From Spongospora subterranea f. sp. subterranea (taxonomy: Eukaryota; Endomyxa: Phytomyxea; Phytomyxea; Plasmodiophorida), in the NCBI GenBank assembly GCA_049724395.1, contig JAUGWO010000166.1:94212-158211 (forward strand): a DNA stretch of 64,000 nucleotides, read 5' to 3'. This document shows, one piece after another, positions 27,984-40,469 of the stretch. Numbering within the stretch: the first letter of the stretch is position 1; each line of letters starts with the position of its first letter. Made by a program: the position numbers and the translations under genes. Under the pieces are notes generated by a model. It was not told the origin of the DNA. It worked only from the letters and a program-made list of their open reading frames with translations, and searched no databases.

Positions 27984-29145
27984 AAGCGACGAGATATCTT
28001 CGACTACTTTGTGGGTTTCTCAGTTGAGTAAATTCCCGAAAAAGGTCCGTACCATCTCTGGACGTTCAACACGCGCGACCTTTATTGGCCATTTTTCAGA
28101 CGAGATGTTTACGCCTTTGTATGGTTTTGGCTCCCAAATCCTGCCGGCGACGGCTATCGATTTGCGACAGCGACAAAGATTTTGGCAGAATCGATATTTC
28201 TAACTTACTCGAAAAATCGGTAGTCAAACTTTTTCTACTCTGATCAATCAAGCTCATCAAGAAATGGTTTCGGCGCACGGAAATTTGCTCGGCCTGTCCG
28301 CTAAAATCACAGAAGAGCTCCCAAAACTTCCAACGCCAATTCCGCCAATTCAAACAACGAGCCTTCTAAAAGAACTTAACGCCCGTAAACACAACCTCAA
28401 GAGTGGGCAAGTGCGCCGGAACCATTTATTGATGAGCGTGATTATCGTTTGATCAGGGTTTGGCTAGTTCGCTGTCAGTTAGACGTTTTCGCTCATCCTT
28501 TTTTTGTTTTTGAGTGGCTTATCAGCGAAGCGAATCTAGGAAGCGGTCGAGCATGCTTTAGAAAATTGACGACCATCTAAAGTCCAGGGCGTTATGAATA
28601 CTCGGGAAGGGTGCTGACGACACGGCGCTCAGAAATCCGCTCGCCCTGTCCGCAGCGCCAATTCCGCCAAGCCAATTGCAAAGGGAAATTGATTTATCCT
28701 TTGAAGACCTCGCCAATTAAGCCGTTTGATTGGCATTTGGCATAAAAAATAAACACTTTTGAGACAGTTTTTGGGGCTGTTTCCACAAAACGCCGACAGT
28801 TTGTGACAAGAAGTACTTTTCCTCCGCGTTGATTGGTTTGGTTCCTATTGAGCAAATATCAATCTGCCATTTCAAGCGATAGCGAGCCGTTGATCCAGTC
28901 ATTTCAACAATCGTCGTGCGCCGGGATGATTGCAACCTCTATAGCTCCTCAGGTACTGTAAAACAGATTTATTTTGCCATTTCTCGAATCATGAGATGAG
29001 CGCACATTTCCGTGGAGACGCCATAGGGTATAATTACAGTATTAGCTGGTATCGTAATTGGGTTTCTCTGTTTATGGTGGTTCAACAGAGGGGGGTGCGC
29101 ACATTTCTCGTATCGCTCGACATTCTCATCTCGTCGGTTTAGGAT
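27984..29145. promoter_or_regulatory. Divergent region upstream of RAB6, with a possible small gene
   Basis: About 1.16 kb between divergent starts. Two diverged copies of one segment are present (near 28275-28348 and 28630-28670), sharing the 15-mer cgccaattccgccaa at 28334-28348 and 28656-28670. In each copy one frame reads like coding sequence (HGNLLGLSA with PTPIPP nearby; NPLALSAAPIPPSQLQ). A frame near 28107 also looks codon-like (MFTPLYGFGSQILPA). I could not join these into a gene, so a small plus-strand gene here is possible but unproven. Confidence 0.35.
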
Positions 29146-30229
<1,084 letters not shown>

Positions 30230-30463
30230 TTTTTTCAGTATTATCCCAAACTAATTGAACTACAATTTTACTCATGAGTCGCGACTTAATTAATTTAGTA
30301 GCTTATTCTATAGGGAAAATGGAGTCTGAAGTAGCGCCGAAGGTTCGTTTTCGGGGACTGTGGGCACTGGCTTATTGTAGAATCCTTGTTCTAGCTTGGC
30401 CTTGAACTCAGTTAGCTGATCCCTAGTCAATTTTTAATCAGAAAGTTTTTCGGTGTTGCGCAG

Positions 30464-31604
30464 TCAATGTATCACATACGAATTTAAAGGCCCATGAGAA
30501 AATCTACAGTTGGCTTCTTGGCAGGAGTTGTGGAGATGAAAATATTTGCATGGAACGTCATGAGAATGGCTGCAATCTTCACCTTTGCAGCATGAACCCA
30601 TCATAAAATACCGACAGATGGTTGCGCGTCTCTCTTGCGGCACATCATGGCTAAATGGACATTGTTCGGCTTTTGAGCAACGCATTTCTATCCAAAACTG
30701 GCAAGGTGTGTTCCATTTTTGCGCCTGGCGAGAGAACGATGGCCGTGCCTTTTTTCCTTTTGGAGCCCCCAGTTTTTTTTTCTAGTTGCCTTTTCCTGTT
30801 AGACATAACATCAGGCACGGCGTCGATCGCATAAGTCTCTCTCAGTTCATCAGCAATGCTAGATAGACATGAGGCTTCCGGAGCAGCAGTGTCTCCCCCA
30901 GAATTAGCCACAACTTTCCGGTTGTTACTATCGTCAGAGTCTGAAAAATCTAATTCCAGCCCTGATTCTGACGACGACACAGATGATTCCTCGTCATCAA
31001 TAACGTGATCCATTTGCGTTTGTTCCGATTCCTTTACACTCGGAGATGGGTTCTGAACACTGGAAGGAACAGTTGATGAGCTACTTGTATGGAGTTGTTC
31101 GTTCATGAAGTGTATATGCTCATGGGGGGCAGATGAAAGCAAAAACCACGTTCGAGGGCGCGACTGCGGGATCGGAGGAGGATCCGTCAAAGGTGGAAGA
31201 TGTAGCTTGATTAAGTCCTGAAGACTTGATTTGAAGATTTCCAACTGATTTTGTTTGGGAATTGAAACAGGACGATTCGGGGACGATCTCCGACAAATAA
31301 AGACTTCAGGGTCGCTTAACAGCAATAAAGGGTCTTGAAGGATTTCAACTAATAGATCCTGTAGATGCGATGACATTTCGCGGATTCTGGCCAATTGAGC
31401 ACTGGTGGATTTCGACAAGACGCGACGCGTTTTTCCGAGCTTCGACTCTTTCCGTATAGCACTGAGTGTCACCTTGACGAGATTGGGGATTTGCAAATCT
31501 TCGGCAAGTAGGAGGTTATAAACGTGGCGCAGAACGCTTGCCGAATAGGCGCCGCATACTTTGGTAAGCTTGTTCGTGTATCCATCGCTGGCCGCGATGG
31601 TCAT
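30464..31604 (-). CDS. CCCH zinc-finger protein (ZC3H4/6/8-like)
   Basis: Three tandem CCCH fingers near the C-terminus: CQFWIEMRCSKAEQCPFSH (C-x7-C-x5-C-x3-H), CRYFMMGSCCKGEDCSHSH (same spacing) and CKYFHLHNSCQEANCRFSH (C-x8-C-x4-C-x3-H). Such triplets occur in ZC3H4/6/8 and Suppressor of sable, nuclear RNA-binding proteins that restrain non-coding transcription. The upstream part is a long Ser/acidic linker with a Pro motif (PPLTDPPPIPQSRPRT). The N-terminal frame and the finger frame differ by one nucleotide, and no usable intron lies between them. A run of nine A (minus strand; T run 30773-30781) sits exactly where the change is needed. A homopolymer length error or real frameshift is likely. 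The start at 31604 is the first Met of the open frame. Confidence 0.75.
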
Positions 31605-31778
31605 GCCACTGAGTAACCTGGGTTTACAGGTCTTCGATTAAAACCAGTCGGAAGTCCGGGCTTACCGAGTATAACAATTATTTGCGTGACCTGTTTGTGT
31701 CGAATCTGAGCCGGTGGACCCCATTTCTTTGTCAGTATTCTTGTCACCGAAAATAGTCTGGAACCAGTGGGCGGCGCC

Positions 31779-32239
31779 ATGATTATCGATGAGGTGATAA
31801 AAGTGTATTATATCCGCGACGGACCAGGCCATGAATTTAAACCGATCTACAGTATATCGTTCACGATTCTCGTCACTCAGTAGGAGAGTGTCATTGCGCA
31901 GTTAATCAATTATTCCCGTCAGGCCCAACTGCTATCCGGCGCCGGTATTGCCTTGACCAAGATGCCTTTCGATATTAAGGCATGGTTCGTCTCGGCATCA
32001 GTTCAATTTGCTGAGGAACATCCGACATTGATCTCTCTCATATTCGTCGTTGTTTTGTACATCGCCTTGGCTATAATTGCGTTATTGATCGAGATTTGGG
32101 AAAAACGTAAGCGCATAGCTATTTAATTTGAGTTTTCCAATAGACAAAACACTCAAAAATTGTAGGGTCAAAGGCCAGAAAAGCGCAGAAAAATGATCAA
32201 TCTGAAGGTGCCTCGTCATTTTTATATGATTTCTGGTAG
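31779..32239 (+). CDS. Small single-pass membrane protein, unrecognised
   Basis: The confident part is an exon ending at 32106 with one strong helix (LISLIFVVVLYIALAIIALLI), a 59-bp intron (32107-32165), and a last exon encoding a basic then polar tail (RSKARKAQKNDQSEGASS) to the stop at 32237-32239. The segment before the helix reads SGAGIALTKMPFDIKAWFVS. An upstream candidate exon starts at 31779 (MIIDEVIKVYYIRDGPGHEF), but its junction with the helix exon does not keep phase in the obvious ways, so the start is uncertain. It could be an ER or tail-anchored small integral protein. I cannot assign a family. Confidence 0.5.
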
Positions 32240-32392
32240 ATTGACTTCATTTATAGTCCTTGTCAGTCCTGAAAATGCAAAGAAAAACAGTTAAAGAATA
32301 AGGAGTTCATGATGTGGTACAAAGCAGATAGCCATGGCGCGAAGATATCGAGCCTTTACATCAGGCAATAAAATAATGTTGAATATGTGCAA

Positions 32393-33887
32393 TTACTTTA
32401 GGAAATATGTGCTAATCAAGATTTTTGGATTTTCGGGATCGGTGTCTGCCGTTGCCTGTGTTGATGTAGGGGGTGCTTCGATTCGAGAGAGTGTTGCCAA
32501 AAGTAAATTTTTTTCGTCCACAAATTGATCATCGTCTAGAGTCACGTCAGACCCAATTAAAAACAAACAGTGTTGATTCAAGATTGCCTTTATCGCTTTG
32601 AAACGTCTTCAAAAAGTCAATCAGCTTGTCCCTATTGAGAATGATAATGTCGAGAACCGGCTGCGATTTTTTCGGGTTGGCAATAAACACTTTAAATACG
32701 TGAAAAGCCTCGAATTGAATTGTCTTGCTTGGCACGCGGAGCAAGTTCATCATGATCCTTAAGTTGATGGGGTCATTGATATACCTGATCATCACAGAGT
32801 AATTTTTTTTATCGAGCAGGATTTCTCCAAGCAGCTTTAAAGACTGCCTTTTAGTGACATAATTTGGACTTTGAATTAGTTCACTGTACAATGGGATGAA
32901 CTAAACAAAACCCATTATTATGAACAGACAGCGATGGAACGATGATGATAGCCATAACCTTGTCGTAATTTTTTTCAAGAAAAGGCAGAGGAGAACGTTT
33001 TGTGTTTCGTTAAACATTGACGGAAAGTAGCAAATGCGTCTGATGCTACATCAAAATTTGCTTTCTGAGATTAAAGTTGATATTACATCTTTTGAAAAAA
33101 CACTGGAGAATAACCAAACCTGGACGTAATCAAAGAAGTTGTAAAACAAATCTGGAGTTTCGAGTAAGAGCTGATTAAGACAATCATGTCGGATACATTC
33201 CCGGAGAATCGCACCGCAGTTCAAGGCAATATCTGAGTCCTCATATCCCTAATAAAAGAAAGGTTGGCTACGAACAAAAATTTTACTTGAAGCACTAAGA
33301 GCCATTACATCTACAAGAAGCTTCAATATTTCCGGATGTGCCTCAACATATTGCACCGCAAGGTTATGCTGGCCTCGTCTTAGGAGAAAATTGAACACCA
33401 TCGCGACATCCTTACGAGCTTCGAATTCAAACAGAGATATATGCCTCAACAAATCAACAAGCAAATCGGCTGCAAACAGCTCCTCCACTGCAATGCACCA
33501 ATGTCATGTTATTTACGCGGACAGATTATTCATTCTACCTAATTTATCAGTCTGCTCCGGTTTAGGTTCGTGATCTGCGTCTCCGTATAACATTGTCTTC
33601 ATTGCCGACATATTCTGTGAGATCTTTTCGGATGCCTGTTACAGATCTTAAACATCAGGAAAACGCACCGCAAACATTGAACGATTAATTATTCTAAAAA
33701 CCGACTTGTACTGACATAAAGACCTTAATTTGGAGTTCTATAAATTTTATAAAGGGTTAACCTTTGGGTCCGCTTCAGCAATCGATGATGCACTACCAGT
33801 ACCAGCCTGAAAAGCAATAAGGAGCTGTTTGGTGGATCTCACCAGTTCCGTCGGCGATTTCTTCCCTCTCCCAAACAGGAACGCCAT
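32393..33887 (-). CDS. CAB39: CAB39/Mo25 scaffold protein
   Basis: Armadillo-like scaffold that activates LKB1 and STE20 kinases with STRAD. The start at 33887 gives [20 protein letters not shown], the usual Mo25 N-terminus. Exons continue with [72 protein letters not shown] and [18 protein letters not shown], all strongly Mo25-like. Near the end the join [13 protein letters not shown] requires an intron at 32536-32587 (52 bp) with a GC donor (AAAG|GCAATC) and a TCTAG acceptor. No GT donor nearby keeps the frame. The C-terminal tail is a little longer than usual and ends at 32393. Length otherwise normal. Confidence 0.93.
32536..32587 (-). other. Non-canonical GC-AG intron in CAB39
   Basis: A 52-bp intron starting GCAATC and ending CTCTAG. 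Removing it restores [13 protein letters not shown], which matches the Mo25 consensus of this region. The only nearby GT would lead to a stop. Confidence 0.75.
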
Positions 33888-35029
33888 AACGGCTGTATTT
33901 CCTTGGAATCGACGTCAGATGATCAACACCGCCCTGTTCTCGTCTATTTCAGTCTCCCCAAAACAACTGGCTGCGCCTCCGATGGGGACCACTGACCTCA
34001 ATAATATTCCTTTCTAAAACAGTCAGACGACTACAGCCTTTACCTGTTCAACTCTCACTGGTGCACTGATTCCCGTCGCCTTCGGGTTTCCGCCCACCGC
34101 ACGCAAGCGTGCCGCCCACACCAACCCCCCAACGTCGGGGCCGCGCCCGCAATTTCGTTCGCAGTGTACAGCGTTGACTGCCCGCAGCAGGCAGGGCATT
34201 GCTTTCAGCATCGCCACGCTCCGCCTACATTTGCCAGAATGAACCAGATCGGAAAACCGAATAAGAAAAGCTTTGGAAAATTCTGTTGTTTGAAGCGCCG
34301 TGGCCTACCGCAACGTATGTGTTCGATGGAGAAAAACACGGAACGGAACAATTGCGTGCACGCTGAAAAATACATACAGAAATCACAATCAAGAACCAAA
34401 TACATGATACGCCTAACCGCTTGACAAAAGAGAACATAGGATTCCCACGCTTATAGAAAAACTCCATTATCCGCTGATGAGCAGATCAAGCATCAAACCC
34501 TGTCCAAATTCCATTCGTTGGTTAAGCTTTCGTCCAAATATCGGATGCTTCCCTGTAATTCGATCCAAAAGCTATCAAATGTGTCACGGGATGCTTATCG
34601 CCAGCACTTTGTCTCAATTTTGACGGTGTGTAGCAAACTAATTTAGCCAAGTTATGCTTTCGAATACATCGCTTTCGATAGTGTCAGCTTGAGTTAAAGG
34701 GACTTGGTAGAGGTTTATAACAAAAACATGACGCACCTCATTTCTAGACAATTTCTAACCTGGTACAATACCTCATTCCGGATACCAACCTCTTGCCGCT
34801 GGCCGTTGACATTTATCCATAGAAAAATCTAAGAGGGAGGGTGCATTCTTTTACACCCTATACTCGTACTTACGCATTGGGACGACGAAATTCTGATGTT
34901 GGAAACTGTGGATTGCTCTGTCAACCCTGAATGCTCGGATACAACAAGGGGAGTGGTACAGTTTATGTGAAATAAATAGGTGGATTAATTCAACTGATTT
35001 TCGGGTGGAGCAATGGAATCCACAAAAGA
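33888..35029. other. Intergenic, GC-rich upstream of CAB39
   Basis: About 1.1 kb between the CAB39 start and the HSCB stop, both on minus. 34060-34170 is GC- and CpG-rich, as expected for a promoter of CAB39. The rest holds no coding segment or RNA gene I can support. Confidence 0.45.
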
Positions 35030-35842
35030 TCATCGGACCGGCTCTTGCTCACAAATTGCATTGAGTATTCGGCCACGATATATCAACTTGATAACAGCTT
35101 GTTTAGCTTCTTCCAGATCATTAACAGACATGGCACTGAGAAACTCCTTTTGATTCTCCAGGAGTTCATTCACAATGACAGCCCTGACTTTTGCGACAAT
35201 GGCGTCATCTTTGGTTTGAATCTAGTTCATAATCTGATTAGAAAAAATGAAGACGAAGCGCTATGGCCAACCTTTTCTCTAAGGTCTATGATCTCCTCCA
35301 AAAATTCCAAGTCCTTTACTTGCTCACTGTCTTCAATAGTTACACCCCGAATTGCAAGAAGTGCTTTGGCTCGTAATATCGGATCCTTTAGTCTAAGAAC
35401 AACCAAAATATGTGAGAAGAAACCGCTAAACAAACACAAACTTGACATACGTCTTATAGGCGTTATTCAGTTCGGAACTGTATTGCACGGAAATTGACCT
35501 CTCTTCCTCTGACTTGTTCTCATACTGGTCGGGGTGTATTCGCTTGGCAACCGCCTTAAAACGGCAAGATATTAGCTCCGGAGACAATTCGTACGATTCC
35601 GGAAGCCCCAGAAGCTGGAACGCTGATCCAAGTTGCTTCGGCGGTTGTATGGTTTCACAATCCGGACAGAACGCAACGGGACAGCGCAAACGATGATCGC
35701 ATTTCCAGCACGACTGGCTGTATTCGCGCTGATCTCTCGCCGTCATAAGCGAATATGGATGCCAATTACTCGGCGCGGGTAGTCTGATTGCGCTACGGTT
35801 GCTCCATCCTCTGCCGCACAGCGCCAGTCTCCTCAGCGACAT
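35030..35842 (-). CDS. HSCB: HSCB iron-sulfur co-chaperone
   Basis: Mitochondrial J-protein that delivers ISCU to HSPA9 for Fe-S cluster transfer. The N-terminus (MSLRRLALCGRGWSNRSAIR) looks like a presequence. A zinc-binding CWKCDHRLRCPVAFCPDCE follows, as in animal HSCB. The J domain carries the essential HPD (RIHPDQYENKSEEER), and NNAYKTLKDPILRAKALLAI crosses an intron of about 56 bp. A second intron joins DLREK to IQTKDDAIVAKV. The C-terminal three-helix domain that binds the scaffold follows and ends at 35030. All expected parts are present and the length is normal. Its promoter faces UTP11 across 430 bp. Confidence 0.93.
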
Positions 35843-36275
35843 TCAAAACTCGCTCTACGGGCCGTCACAGTTTCTGCCGAAACGATTTTTTAGTGAATGG
35901 GGAAAAAAAAGTGCGCAGAGCACATTATCCGTTGACGAGAGTGTCTGAAACGAGAGATCCCTTTAACCAACTTGACATATTACCGATTTGGAATGGGTGA
36001 AACAGTGTGCCCACCCATAGGCGGAGAAGCTCAAAAACCGGGTCATCACGTTACAGCAGTGACAGTGTACTTCTTGTGAGAACACTCATTCGATAAATAA
36101 TTGTTACAGTGTGGAGTGAGGGCTGCTCAGCCGGCTGCCATGGCCACTGTCCGCACGGACTTCCCGGACTGCTGATCAACGTGCAGGATTGATTATTGCG
36201 GTTTCGCCGCCAAAAATCCTTCGTCGGGATCCAGATTCACGGCGACGTTGGATTGCTTCGGGTTGTCACAACGCC

Positions 36276-37037
36276 ATGTCATCCTTTGTTAATATTGGTA
36301 AACGTCGTATTCATCGGGAGCGATCTCAACCAGCCGCTCGAAAGAAACTCGGACAACTAGAGAAGCACAAAGACTACGTGAAGAGAGCGAAAGATTACCA
36401 CAAGAAAGAGGATCGCATTCGTGCTCTAAGGGAGTCGGCATCGCTCAAAAATCCGGACGAGTTCTATCATGGGATGATTTCATCCAGCACCGTTAATGGG
36501 ATTCACGTCGCCACTCGGTCTATTGACAAATCCCAAAGGACGGTGACTGCGCTGAGGCGGTTCAACACCCAAGATCTAGCGTATCTTATGTCGAAGGCGC
36601 AGGAAGAGCATAAGCGTATTGTGAAGCTACAGAACAGTATGCATTTACTGCACTCGCGACCGACCAACGCATCGAATCACACCATATTTATGGACAACCT
36701 CGAACAGATGGAGCAATTCGACGGTGCTGTTCACTTCAATACATTGCCAAGTCTGGTGTGTAGGGCGTTTGATCGACCACGTCTGGCGTCGCTCGCTGGG
36801 CAGGAAATGCCCAAGGAGGTGGTTGACCCAGCTTCAGCACTCCATCAGTACAAGGAGCTCGGTGCTCGCCTGGACCGGATACAGAAGCTGGAACACGAAA
36901 TCGCCCAAATCCAGTTACGAAAGAACCTGCTGGGCAAAGGGCGCCGCGTCAAATTACAAACCCCGGTCGATAAATTCGGAGATGAGGACAAAAACGCTGT
37001 ACCTGTATATCGGTGGAAACTTGAACGCAAGAAATAA
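36276..37037 (+). CDS. UTP11: UTP11, U3 snoRNP / SSU processome protein
   Basis: Nucleolar protein of the small-subunit processome, needed for 18S rRNA maturation. Unusually for this window it is a single exon. The start at 36276 gives MSSFVNIGKRRIHRERSQPA, and RERSQP followed by LGQLEKHKDYVKRAKDYH is diagnostic. Further matches: LKNPDEFYHGMI, FNTQDLAYLMSKAQEEHKRI and MEQFDGAVHFNTLPSLVCRA. Highly basic and mostly helical; about 253 residues, normal for the family. The stop TAA lies inside AATAAA (37033-37038), and a second AATAAA follows at 37044-37049. An intronless gene among intron-rich neighbours raises the possibility of an old retrocopy that replaced the parent, but this is speculation. 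Confidence 0.94.
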   Translation: MSSFVNIGKRRIHRERSQPAARKKLGQLEKHKDYVKRAKDYHKKEDRIRALRESASLKNPDEFYHGMISSSTVNGIHVATRSIDKSQRTVTALRRFNTQDLAYLMSKAQEEHKRIVKLQNSMHLLHSRPTNASNHTIFMDNLEQMEQFDGAVHFNTLPSLVCRAFDRPRLASLAGQEMPKEVVDPASALHQYKELGARLDRIQKLEHEIAQIQLRKNLLGKGRRVKLQTPVDKFGDEDKNAVPVYRWKLERKK

Positions 37038-37049
37038 ATTCAAAATAAA
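37033..37049 (+). terminator. Two poly(A) signals at the UTP11 stop
   Basis: AATAAA at 37033-37038 contains the stop codon TAA (37035-37037). A second copy is at 37044-37049. Confidence 0.5.
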
Positions 37050-37201
37050 CTCAAATAATGGTGGTTTCACAAAATCAATATTCAATCGATCGGCGCGAAC
37101 TGCTTCCTGGATAATTAGGATATAAAGCCGTAATCCCCGATTTGTAAATAGGGTTTACTAATTTTTTACACGCGCCCAGAGGCAGGAAAAATCGTGCAGT
37201 A

Positions 37202-37856
37202 ATGCAGTCTTTGCCTCTGGAGAGGCACAAGGAACGGTTGAGGAGATGGTATCGATGGAAGAATGAGGGACATCGACGAGAGCAAGCTATGAATTTCTGT
37301 CATAGACGAACGATGATCAGAGCGTGGCAACACTATCAGGATGGATTAGCCAATATGGGTCGGAGCGAAGATTATCTGATTGACGGTGTGGCGTCATCGT
37401 ATGAAAAGGCAAATCATGAACGGATGGCGAAATCGGGTTTCAGTTAATCAAGCGACCAGAAATAGCGTCCAACAGAAAATAGAGCGAATGCCTTTGAGAC
37501 GATGGTTGACGAATTGGAGGTCTCGCAAGCGCTGGATTTCAGATCGGAATATGACGCTGGACAACATATCCAAAAAAAAGAGAAGAACGGTATTATTGAT
37601 GAACGCCCTCACGGTGTGGAGAACGATTTCGCTGGAGCGATATCTACATATGAAAGGCATATTGCATTGGGCTGAACACTTACTCAAAAGAACCTTTCAG
37701 ACCTGGAAACAGCTTAGGAACAGAAATTCAAGGAGTAATACAGACCAGAATCGAATCCAACCCGAAGGCGGCCCTGGAAATGCAAAATCATGCAAGAGAA
37801 TCAGAGACAACTGGATTGGACCTCCTGATATCGTTGTAAACATAGTCATTGACTGA
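37202..37856 (+). CDS. SFI1-like centrin-binding repeat protein, frame broken once
   Basis: Trp/Leu/Arg-rich helical repeats of the SFI1 type (L-x2-W with a second aromatic/Trp about 20 residues on): LRRWYRWKNEGHRREQAMNF, MIRAWQHYQDGL, LTVWRHRMKRQIMNGWRN, PLRRWLTNWRSRKRW, LTVWRTISLERYLHMKG and TFQTWKQLRNRN. SFI1 repeats bind centrin along centrioles and spindle poles. The first part (37202 to about 37375) and the second (from about 37380) are in different frames. The only well-sized intron between them (37359-37408) gives a stop, so either an indel is present or the gene is short. Total about 210 residues, much smaller than SFI1 itself. A start upstream of 37202 is not excluded. Confidence 0.6.
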
Positions 37857-39044
37857 GACATTTATGCACCGAATGGCATTTTTCTGGACAAACCATTCCA
37901 AATGTAAATGCCAGATATCTGATCTAGTTGTAGTTTGGTGGCTGAAGATCCACTAAATGCGTGTAAATAAACGGAGCGATGTTTTGGCCAGACTCGGTCA
38001 CTGATAGATCAGGCATAGTTCAGCAGTGATCATGGGACCTTCCTCTCCTCACCATTGTTTTAATTGAACCACAATGCGCATCGTGACTCAAACTGTTTGA
38101 AGCCTGTTGTACGTTGCCGTCAGAAAATATTTTGAAGGGAAAAACTGACGCCGCCACGACATGCATTTGAAGAGACAAGACGGCTTGCCTTGAGCCACGT
38201 GGCCATAACGCCTGACAACACTCAGGTTGTCTCAAAGAGCGATACAGCTCTGTTTGACTGGACTGCCAAACTCATCAAGTTATGGATTAAGACCACCTGA
38301 TTTTTCTTGTTTCTGTGGGAAATCATCAAAAGGGACATGCGACATCACCAATCCCTGAAATACCATACCCAGTGTTGACTGATTATCAGCTTGCGTCCCG
38401 AGATAATCCCGCCCTATATCGGTTGACTCGGGGCCCTGCCAGATTCCGTGCGTGTTATGCTGGCCCAGAACTGTATTTCTGCACATTTCGAGACTTGATC
38501 GGCCGCTCTCTCAATAACCAAACGAGGTTTACTTATTGCTCGCCCAAGCTGAACAGGTGGATCTGGAGTTGGAATCGGCTGAGATCCAGAGAGTACCACC
38601 AAAAGTGAATTCAGGTCCAAACATTTGCTGAGGCTAATGAGCGTGGCTCAAAACCGTTTACGCCAACATGAGCGAGTTGAAAATGACCCCAAAAACGGCC
38701 CAAAAAGTCTGATATGGCTTTTATATGGCTTATATGGCTTTCATATGTTCCAAAATTTGAAAATGTTTGATGCGATCTAACTCAGTCAGATGATGTTAAA
38801 ATTAAAAAAAACTAGCAATGTTGTTTTTCCATTGTAATGAGCTGTTAAATGCATATTAAAGCTTGATAAATGTATTTAAGTCATCAAAGATATTGGAGAA
38901 GTTCAAACTGGTCATCGATCGGTGGATAGTCTTCAGCGACTTACATGGCCCTTAGATGGAACCTGTGCGATAATAGGTTGTGTGAAATAATTGCACTATG
39001 TACCATATTATCACTTCACATACCCCAATCGTAAACCCCCAGAT
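37857..39044. other. Region without a supported gene
   Basis: I see no gene here. A short AT-rich run of tatatggct-type repeats lies at about 38710-38752. Open stretches at 38280-38620 occur on both strands but show no family motif. Confidence 0.45.
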
Positions 39045-39775
39045 TACTGAAAAGGAATTCCCACTTTGGAACGTCTTCGAAATTGGTGTTCCTCATTTAC
39101 TTCTTTAAACTTTGCTATATTTTCTTCGATATGCACCAACAGCGACTGCAGTTTCTCCCTTGGACGGAATCGACGTGCCTTCCTAAAAGCCGAACTTTGA
39201 TAGTCTTGTAGCTGCAGTTTCATTCTTGGCCGACAGATATCCTCGATCGGTGCGAATCAATAGAGGATAGCGCTGGAGCACAAGGTTCGCAGAATATGGT
39301 AATCAGGCTGTGCAGGCCGAATGCAGCTAGTGCATCCAACCCGCTGACATACAATCGGAGCAATGTCAATCCTTCCAATCTCCAGTTCCTCGACTTCATT
39401 ATCTGAACAATTCCCTCACTCCCAATATATTCCATATATGGCAACATCGGATATCCTAAATAACCGCATTACTGATTGAAGACAGACTGGCAATGGGATT
39501 ATCTGCATGTACGTGTAAGGAACACAACAATACAGGAGCAAAACGCAATTGAGACGACTGGAATCTATGTCCGAATCTGTAGTTGATGAGTGAAGTGAAA
39601 CTGGCAGAATATCTGATCGGCAATTGAACGTCATCACATCTAGAGTATTAATCTGCGGTGCCATTCCACACATTGAGGTTCTATAGCCGAATAAATACTT
39701 GCTGAGTGATGTGAAACAGGATGGGAATCTGATCGGCAATTGGACGTCATCACACCTATAGTACGTCAATTTCAT
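39045..39775 (-). CDS. Possible leucine-rich gene or remnant
   Basis: Several open stretches look coding but do not join cleanly. One (39447-39220) holds LEGLTLLRLYVSGLDALAAF, which resembles leucine-rich repeats. Another (39224-39045) encodes a basic helical stretch (ALRMKLQ-type start, with KARRFRPREKLQSLLV). The upper part (39775-39420) contains the 120-bp duplication listed separately. It might be a multi-exon gene of unknown type or a decayed one. I do not name a product. Confidence 0.3.
39578..39775 (-). repeat. 120-bp tandem duplication, two diverged copies
   Basis: The core ctgatcggcaattg followed by acgtcatcaca occurs at about 39614 and again at 39734, exactly 120 bp apart, with about 70-75 bp of wider similarity around each. 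120 bp is a multiple of three, so the copies can share a reading frame (40 residues). Confidence 0.65.
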
Positions 39776-40469
39776 GATCTAGTCTAGGGCTGACAGCAGT
39801 GAGCCCGGTGTTGATCGCTGCCCTTAACTGTTCCATCGGGCAATACTACCAATATAGCAAAGCACTGCTTTGGCCTGTTCTTTGTGGCGCGACGTACCAC
39901 AATCAAAAGCCGAGGATATTACGTACTTAAAATCATCTTGAACAATGTTTTGCTTCGACAACATTTATCATTTTCAAAAGGAGGGCTAGGTTCGCGAAGA
40001 ATCTGGACTAAAGGCAACGAAGGACGCGATATTCAGAGTCCTTGGGCCATTTTCAACTCTCCAGCCAACGTCGCCAGGAATATATGAACAAACTTCCACA
40101 AGCGAATACCTCAAGAAGATCCTTGTGACACCCTAACGATGAGCCACACTTAAAGGGCATTCATATCGCCCATCCAGAAAGAGTGCTGGGCCAGATTCTG
40201 TAAACAACTGTGGATATCAAGCGCCGCTCCACAAAGTCAGGGAACACCAGCAAAAAGTCAAAGATCTGTCTCGTTTCGGTGAGAGAACTACCATCGCTAT
40301 CGGGTCGTTAAATGCAATTTAACTCTACTAACGATATTGCTGGCAATTTCTCCACAACAACAGATACAAAGTCGGATATCAGAATTTCAGATATAATAGA
40401 TACGTGGTGACTTGTCAACAACAGCTCCAGCGCTTTATATGATTACGAAAACGATGATGAGGCTGACAT

